From the NCBI RefSeq assembly GCF_018687715.1, contig NC_056760.1, positions 38,144,001-38,208,000 on the forward strand: 64,000 bases of DNA. The letters are read 5' to 3'. Of this stretch, positions 58,424-64,000 are shown in pieces (positions within the stretch are counted from its first letter, which is position 1; each line of letters starts with the position of its first letter). The DNA comes from Carya illinoinensis. Its lineage: Eukaryota > Streptophyta > Magnoliopsida > Fagales > Juglandaceae. Made by a program: the position numbers and the translations under genes. Under the pieces are notes generated by a model that saw only the letters and a program-made list of their open reading frames with translations, did not search any database and was not told the DNA's origin.

Positions 58424-59462
58424 CATAGAGACATGCATATGAGATAGGCAAATTTAATAGACACAAATCTATTTTATTAATTTATTTAGTTTTTAATAGA
58501 GAGACTTTTTTATAAATTAGTTGTAAAAGCATTATTATTTGACAAGAGTACCTTTCATTTAATTAACACGTATTTATAAAAGATTTATTAAATAGTTAAG
58601 CATGAAAAATTCACTACTCGTTAAGGCCTTATTTGGATTTATACTCTTAAATTTCAATCCTTTCTCATTTTATTTCATTATTATAACGTTTTAAATTTTT
58701 ACATAAAATATAATAATAATTTAATTTTTTTAAATTTTAAATCAATAATAATATTTAAAAAATAATATTTTAATGATATTTTATTTCATTTTAAATATTT
58801 TAAAAATCACTCATTTTTATTACTATCCAAATCACACTAAAAGTCATTCATTGTGCGTTAAATGCTGTCTGAAAATTTTAAATTTACATGTACAACAATT
58901 AATAAATATAAAGTGTATTTCTTTTACGAGCTAGCGTCAAATCCGAGCAACATATATATCTAAAATTTTCCCAGTAGACACAACCGTACATACCAATAAA
59001 AGGGAAAACTTGGCTTCTTATTGTATTATATATATCATGCCCGTCAAAAACTGTTTGCAAGCAGAAGAAAAACAGTCATGGAAGAAACAAGCATACCACA
59101 AGTCATCGTGGAGGGGGGATAATTCCAGGTATAGGTTAAAGAATCATGTTGGGTTTTCGTTTCTTCTCATGTTCTTTTTGTCTTTCTTTTTGGAGGAGTT
59201 GCAGTTGGGAAAGATCATACTGACCTCGGTATCAAGATCTGAAGAAGAAAGGGAGGAACAAGTGGGAGAACCGGTGAACAAAGTGCTGAAGGAGATTGAT
59301 CCAGACAAATCACTATTTCTCGCCAACCCAACTCTCGCATTCAGTGGTCTCAACCCCAGAGGCCACCCCTCTTCCTGCATTCAAAACCAGTCACTTGATC
59401 TAAACCTAGTATCATTACTCAGTGTTTGTGTATGAGAGAGGGAGAGATACCTGACGAGCCAT
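56978..59462 (-). CDS. Conserved plant protein of unknown function, 223 residues
   Basis: Three minus-strand exons join in phase: 59462-59451 (MARQ), 59374-59225 (EEGWPLGLRPLNARVGLARN ... SSSDLDTE) and 57487-56978 (STGSFFHEKSITLGSLIGVS ... LLFSCLRGYLIK, TGA). All junctions are GT-AG. The tiny 12-base first exon followed by W-P-L-G-L-R-P-L-N is what I recall from an uncharacterised plant family; I cannot assign a function. The protein is Ser-rich, with a basic stretch RRSTRGR, a WLFSLCSKL segment and no transmembrane or catalytic motif. The order of conserved blocks (RPLN, GSISF/LTGSP-like, SITLGSLIGVSSILELPRRS, PSLGHFLEAERR) suggests a real constrained gene. The second intron (57488-59224) contains a MITE and a (GA)n repeat. 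Exon structure is well supported, the role is unknown. Confidence 0.8.
58391..58421 (+). repeat. (GA)n microsatellite
   Basis: About 15 GA units in the second intron of the unknown minus-strand gene. Confidence 0.9.
58624..58851. mobile_element. MITE, GTTTGGAT-type family, intronic
   Basis: Left end AGGCCTTATTTGGATTTATA and right end ATTACTATCCAAATCACACT are imperfect inverted repeats. The interior AATAATAATATTTAAAAAAT is shared with sister copies. It lies in the intron 57488-59224. Confidence 0.65.
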
Positions 59463-60180
59463 GATTCTCAAGCTAGCCCGAAGGATTTGGAAAGCTGGGA
59501 CAGATCGGATATACTATGAGAAGTCTAGCGAGGTCACCTCAGAGAAAAGAATGAACTGTCATTTCCACTCCAGTACCATCGTTCCCTATTCTGACAAGTC
59601 ATAGCAGAATAAAGCAAAAGAAGAGGATAACATAGAAAAGATGGTCATGAAAGTAAATAAATAAATAAAAATTACAATGATTTTACTCCATAGATACAGA
59701 ACAAGAAAGCGAGTGGCAAAGAACAGAATGCAGGGACTCGATAGATGGATGAAGAGTAGAAGAAGATGCACAAGAAAGTTGAAAATGGCAAGCTGTGCTC
59801 AAAATCGCATTGCCTGATTCAAGCACAATAGAGTCGAGACAAAAAAAGGAAAAAAAAAAAAATTCATGGAGAGAATGATGTCTGTACCCGTTTCTTTCTA
59901 CGAAATCGTGGTTGGGCAGACAGAATGGCCTAGAGGGAGGTGATCACAGAAGGGCGAATAATCTTTGTACGGGAGTGAGATAAAAAGGGAAGCGCCTTGT
60001 TACAGGGAACCCAGGGCCAGAGAGGTGGGCCACTCAGACACTGAGAGGGTGGGGACCGGGTGGCAGGAAATTCTCTCTCTAAATTACCATATTACCCCCA
60101 TAAAAGGTTTTTGATTTTGATTTTGATTTTGATTTTGATTTTTTAATAAAAGGGTGGAGGTTTCAAAATATTACTTTTGC
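59463..60180. other. Promoter/leader side of the unknown minus-strand gene
   Basis: The leader region contains a (GATTTT)n repeat of about five units at 60110-60140 and an A-rich run at 59838-59860. No other gene seen. Confidence 0.4.
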
Positions 60181-60345
60181 TATGTATAAATTTACACATT
60201 ATATATTATATTTTTTTATTTTATAAAAAATTTTTAAATTTATTCTTCTTAATTAATTAAATTTTTTTACTCATTATTTATATATTAAATATTGGGTAAA
60301 ATAAAAAATAAAAAAATGTGATGTGCAATATATGGACTTATATTT
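60181..60345. mobile_element. AT-rich foldback element
   Basis: TGTATAAATTTACACATTAT on the left is partly mirrored by GTGCAATATATGGACTTATA on the right. The inner TTTTTTTATTTTATAAAAAA and ATAAAAAATAAAAAAATG segments are also complementary. MITE-like; ends approximate. Confidence 0.45.
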
Positions 60346-60782
60346 AAAAAAAAATTTCGAAATATTGAATTGGACTATATGTCATCAGGTTATATTGAAA
60401 AAAAAAATTAGAATTTAAATAATGTTTGAAAATAAATAATTTTTCTAAAATAATTTCTCATAATCCAAACAACTTAATATAAAAAAAATAATTTAAAATC
60501 ATAGTGACGTTTCACAAAATATAAAAAATCAAGACAACTCAAGTAATTTGTCAAATTATAATAAAAAATAGTTATAGATTTTCTTCTATCTAAATACATT
60601 TTTAATACGTCTCTACAAAATCACATCCTTAATATGTTACATACCTACATTATTGATTATACTCTCTATTCATGATATTGGAGAAATTAAAGGCTTTATT
60701 ATTAATCCATTGATTTGAATTGTTTCTGGACACAACCTGATTTGTCATTAAAAAGAATTGTTTCACGACAGACAGTAAATTT

Positions 60783-60968
60783 TCGGTTTGGTTGATCATT
60801 TCAAATTCAAAATTTTCATTTCATTATTATAACTTTTCTAAATTTTCATACAAAATATAATAAATAATTTAACTTTTTTTTAACTTTTTCAAATCCTAAA
60901 ACAATAATAATATTTTAATATTTCATCTTAAAACTCAAAATTCTCATCTTACTACCAAACCATATAAG
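60783..60968. mobile_element. MITE, GTTTGG-type family
   Basis: CGGTTTGGTTGATCATTTCA at the left and CATCTTACTACCAAACCATA at the right. The interior AAATATAATAAATAATTTAA and AACAATAATAATATTTTAAT match sister copies. Confidence 0.6.
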
Positions 60969-61017
60969 AGTTGAATAAAAGTTTGCTACATACCATTTTC
61001 TTTTAATATATTTGAAT

Positions 61018-61245
61018 CGACACTATAGAAACACCCAATTTCTTCCGTTAAAAGGCCTAATAGGAGGAATAGAGTAACTCCTTATAAAATTCAGGATGAG
61101 TTTATTCCTAAGTCATGTGGGACTCTTCAATACGCCCCCTCACGTGTGGGCCAGTATATATTGTATCATCATCGTGGGTAAATCGCAAGAACCCATCATT
61201 GATTATAGGTTAACCTGTTCTGACACCATATAGAAACACTCAATT
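61018..61245 (-). mobile_element. LTR/primer-binding-site fragment of a retroelement, with direct end repeats
   Basis: On the minus strand TGGTGTCAGAACAGG resembles an initiator-tRNA-Met primer site (TGGTATCAGAGC-like). It is next to CACACGTGAGGGGGCGTATT-type sequence common in plant LTRs. The flank ATAGAAACACCCAATT (61024) recurs as ATAGAAACACTCAATT (61230), a direct repeat about 205 bp apart. Possibly a TRIM-like element; internal domains absent. Confidence 0.45.
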
Positions 61246-64000
61246 AATTCTTGCAATTTATTCAGTGCTAAAACTACCATTCTTTATAACAATTTACACT
61301 TCCATTAAAATGAATTTATGCATAAAGAAATTAACCTTCAATAAAGTTACCTAGTAAGTGTAATTCTTCTCAATCCTTCATATCCATTTTTTTTAAAGAG
61401 AGGACATTTACAATTATAAAATATTTAAGTATCACTTACTCTTTTTGAATAAAATGAATAAATATAACATTCACATGAAAAAAATAATTTTTTTTTAAGA
61501 ATAAACTACTCTTTAACAAAAAAAGTGTATAAAACTTATACAACTCATGACTATAACTAATATTACTTTTTTTTTAATTTTTTTGAAAACTAAAAACAAA
61601 AATTGTGCTAAATACCATTTAAAGTTCACAAGTCTCACACACTCCCTTACAAACAAAAAAAATAAAGTACACCATGAAAATGTTGGTCTTTTCGTTTAGA
61701 TCACAGAACGAACTGTATAAATCATTTTACATAAAAATAAAATTATTATGTTTTAAAATTTTGGTTTTTCTGGCCTTATCATTTTTGATAGCGAAAGGAG
61801 GAGAAGACACCACGCTTAAAGACTGAAAAATTGAAAAGGAAACCGTTCTGCTTTGGTAGACATCGACTGTTTCATCCGGTGTTTGTAACGGCACCTTTTG
61901 CTTTTTTGTCCCGCGAGCTCTCTCTCTCTCTCTCTCCTTTTATTTTTCATTTTTGATCCGACAAAAACTCCGGTCGGTATCTCCTAATTCAGCCTCCCAC
62001 CGACGTCGTAAAATGTGCTGAATACTCAGACAGTTAGTAATAAAAAGTTAAAAAGAATTAAAAACCAGGCTTACCCCCCAGTACTTTTAGCTACCCAGAA
62101 AGGGGGAAAAAGGGAAAAAGAAAATATTTCTGCTTCAATGTCATCAATATCACAAAGAAGCAATTAGGCAGCGTTCTCCACATTCAACAAGCACATGGAG
62201 ACTGAAACTTTTGCTTGCTTTTCCTTTACAATTCTCGATCAAATCAAATTCAATGCACATTTCTTGACTGCCGAGAGCTTTTTGCTAATGCCACATGCAA
62301 TCTGACCCTTTTTTTCTTTGTTTTAGAGCAACGAAGATTCAGTAAACTAGAAATGCTAACTGGATACAAGATTGATCCTGTCATCGCTGGACTTGGCTTG
62401 CACCGGGTCGATATTCTCCAATTCCAAGCAGGTCCTGCAAATGTGAGGATTCTAATCTTCATGCAATAATATTCCATAATACTGACAATGAGATAATTTA
62501 ACATTGTTTGAATGAGTACATCCATCCATAACCCATTATGTAACACCTGAATTTCACATTGGGAAATATGAATAACCCAGATACAGTGGGTAGTTATAAA
62601 GATAGTTATGGGTGCTAAGTCCTATAGTACTTAATAGGTGAAATTGAACTTTATAAGTGATTCTAAGGAAGCTTCAAATTGTACAGAGCGGGCCAGCCTC
62701 TAGTGTGCTATGAAAAACAAAACAAAACAAAAGAACAAAACAAAACAATGTCAATTGTATGCAAGATATTTTAATATCATCACAAATAACTTTCCAGCAA
62801 GTAGCAGTGCATGAATAATACAAATCATGCTTGCAAAGTGACAACGGATATCACCATAAGAATAGGACTGGAAATTAAAAAGCGCATCTGGAAGATGGTG
62901 AAGCTCCATTTTCAGCTTGCTGGTTGGCTAAGGAGAAGATGGCGAAGCTCGAGGCATTAGGTGTTTTCATTTCCATTTTTCTTTCTTGATGAGTGGTCCT
63001 AGGGGAGGAGGGATGGGGAATTCAAACCAGCAAGCTCAGCTTGCTGGCCAAGTGTACACACCTTGGGGTCAAAGCACAGAGAATTAGTTGATGAGATCAG
63101 TGGGACGGCCTCATATTGTTCTTTCAAACAGCTAAGTATTTGAGCCAACTACAGTTCAGCCACTGAAGTTTTGAGGCATGGAAACATCTAACGCAATATT
63201 GCATTACTTCTCAACTAATAATATTAAATCGTCATCTTTGCGTCTAAAAATCTATCCCAAATCATTGTATTAGTGCGCCATCCATAATCGTTGCAACAAA
63301 GCTCTAACTTATCTTCACACAGTGGGGCTATCACAATTTTTTAACACAAAGTTTACACTTGACAGAAAGCAAGCTTTAAGAAACAATGAGAAAGTTTCTA
63401 CACAAGAACCCATCAAGTCACATACTTCTATGTCTAGGATACTCTTCTCCAGGGAAGAAAATTTACTAATTCTGTCTACTTGACTAGACATTGACCAATG
63501 GTAAAGTCAATGGTCTTTGGAGTTTGGACCAAATGGGATCTCCTCCCTCCCATATACAAGAGGCGAAGGTTGGAGTCCCAAATAAACAAGGAGCGAAGGT
63601 CTTTGTCAATCAAAAAATGAAGTGATCAATGACAATCAGCTTAATAAGTTTTAAGCATCAATTCAGTTACGATGTAAGTAGGTTTGTGCAAAACTCCAAC
63701 TCTACTTGAACCTCCATTCTAACTTTGTTTAGAGAGGAGTTGGAATTTTAGAAGCTCTGCTAAAAATAAGTGGGTGACAAAGTTCAGAATCCATCAAGAC
63801 TCGGAAAAAAACCTGAACCCCAACTCCAATTTATTTGAAAACAATTTATTACATGTGTCTGTGTATTAATAATGCTGCTTCAGTGAACAAAATTTGAAAT
63901 GTTGTAGTGACTAGCATGCTTTTGAATTTCTATGAGGTGGTCTATTAGTACCATTTGTCGCCCAATACATAATCACACTTTTGTATTTACATAATCACTC
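61246..64000. other. Right-end intergenic region, no confident gene
   Basis: A (CT)n stretch at 61920-61937 and GC-richer sequence around 61960-62015 hint at a leader. A possible exon at about 62330-62441 (KLEMLTGYKIDPVIAGLGLH, bounded by TTTTAG and GTGAGG) has no family I recognise. The ATG at 62196 opens only a 36-codon frame. Sequence at 62541-62690 (CACATTGGGAAATATGAATA) looks like repeat debris common in plant genomes. The rest is unassigned. Confidence 0.3.

Noticed and set aside
63460..63620. Possible second SINE (GGTTGGAGTCCC resembling a box B)
   Set aside because: No matching box A at the right spacing, and no target-site duplication found.

Overview
The window is plant nuclear DNA from a woody eudicot. 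It has AT-rich intergenic sequence, intron-rich genes with GT-AG junctions, CT/GA microsatellites in leaders and introns, and dense transposable-element relics. The mix of AT-rich MITE families suggests Fagales (walnut/hickory type). That lineage guess rests on recall and could not be tested.

Layout. 1-790: 3'-truncated copper amine oxidase fragment. 3.5-7.1 kb (+): DP-type (E2F partner) transcription factor carrying a SINE in one intron. 7.2-9.3 kb: MITE, a 643-bp solo LTR and a roughly 340-bp foldback. 10.3-11.8 kb (+): Dof zinc-finger gene with a CT-repeat leader. 11.8-20.7 kb: gene-poor, with MITEs and one 128-bp CACTA-type palindrome. 20.75-25.5 kb (-): PUB13-like U-box/ARM ubiquitin ligase. 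26-31.5 kb: a degenerate tandem array broken by several insertions, including a promoter-like fragment cut by a solo LTR. 33.0-36.0 kb (-): CBF5/dyskerin pseudouridine synthase, with a decayed copy of its C-terminal end downstream. 38.5-50.3 kb (-): a Ty1/copia retrotransposon split by a 3.9-kb hAT transposon and by a 3.25-kb LTR. Target-site duplications are visible for all three. 52.4-55.7 kb (+): ankyrin-RING ligase (XBAT31/XB3 type). 57.0-59.5 kb (-): conserved plant protein of unknown function. 59.5-64 kb: intergenic with repeat debris.

The genes are unrelated single-copy nuclear genes: two transcription factors, two ubiquitin ligases, an rRNA/snoRNP enzyme and an unknown. They do not form a cluster or pathway. 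I found no convincing new biological system. The most informative structure is the layered transposon architecture, with exact boundaries, and several hairpin-forming repeats. Long intergenic stretches are described, but no genes are claimed there.
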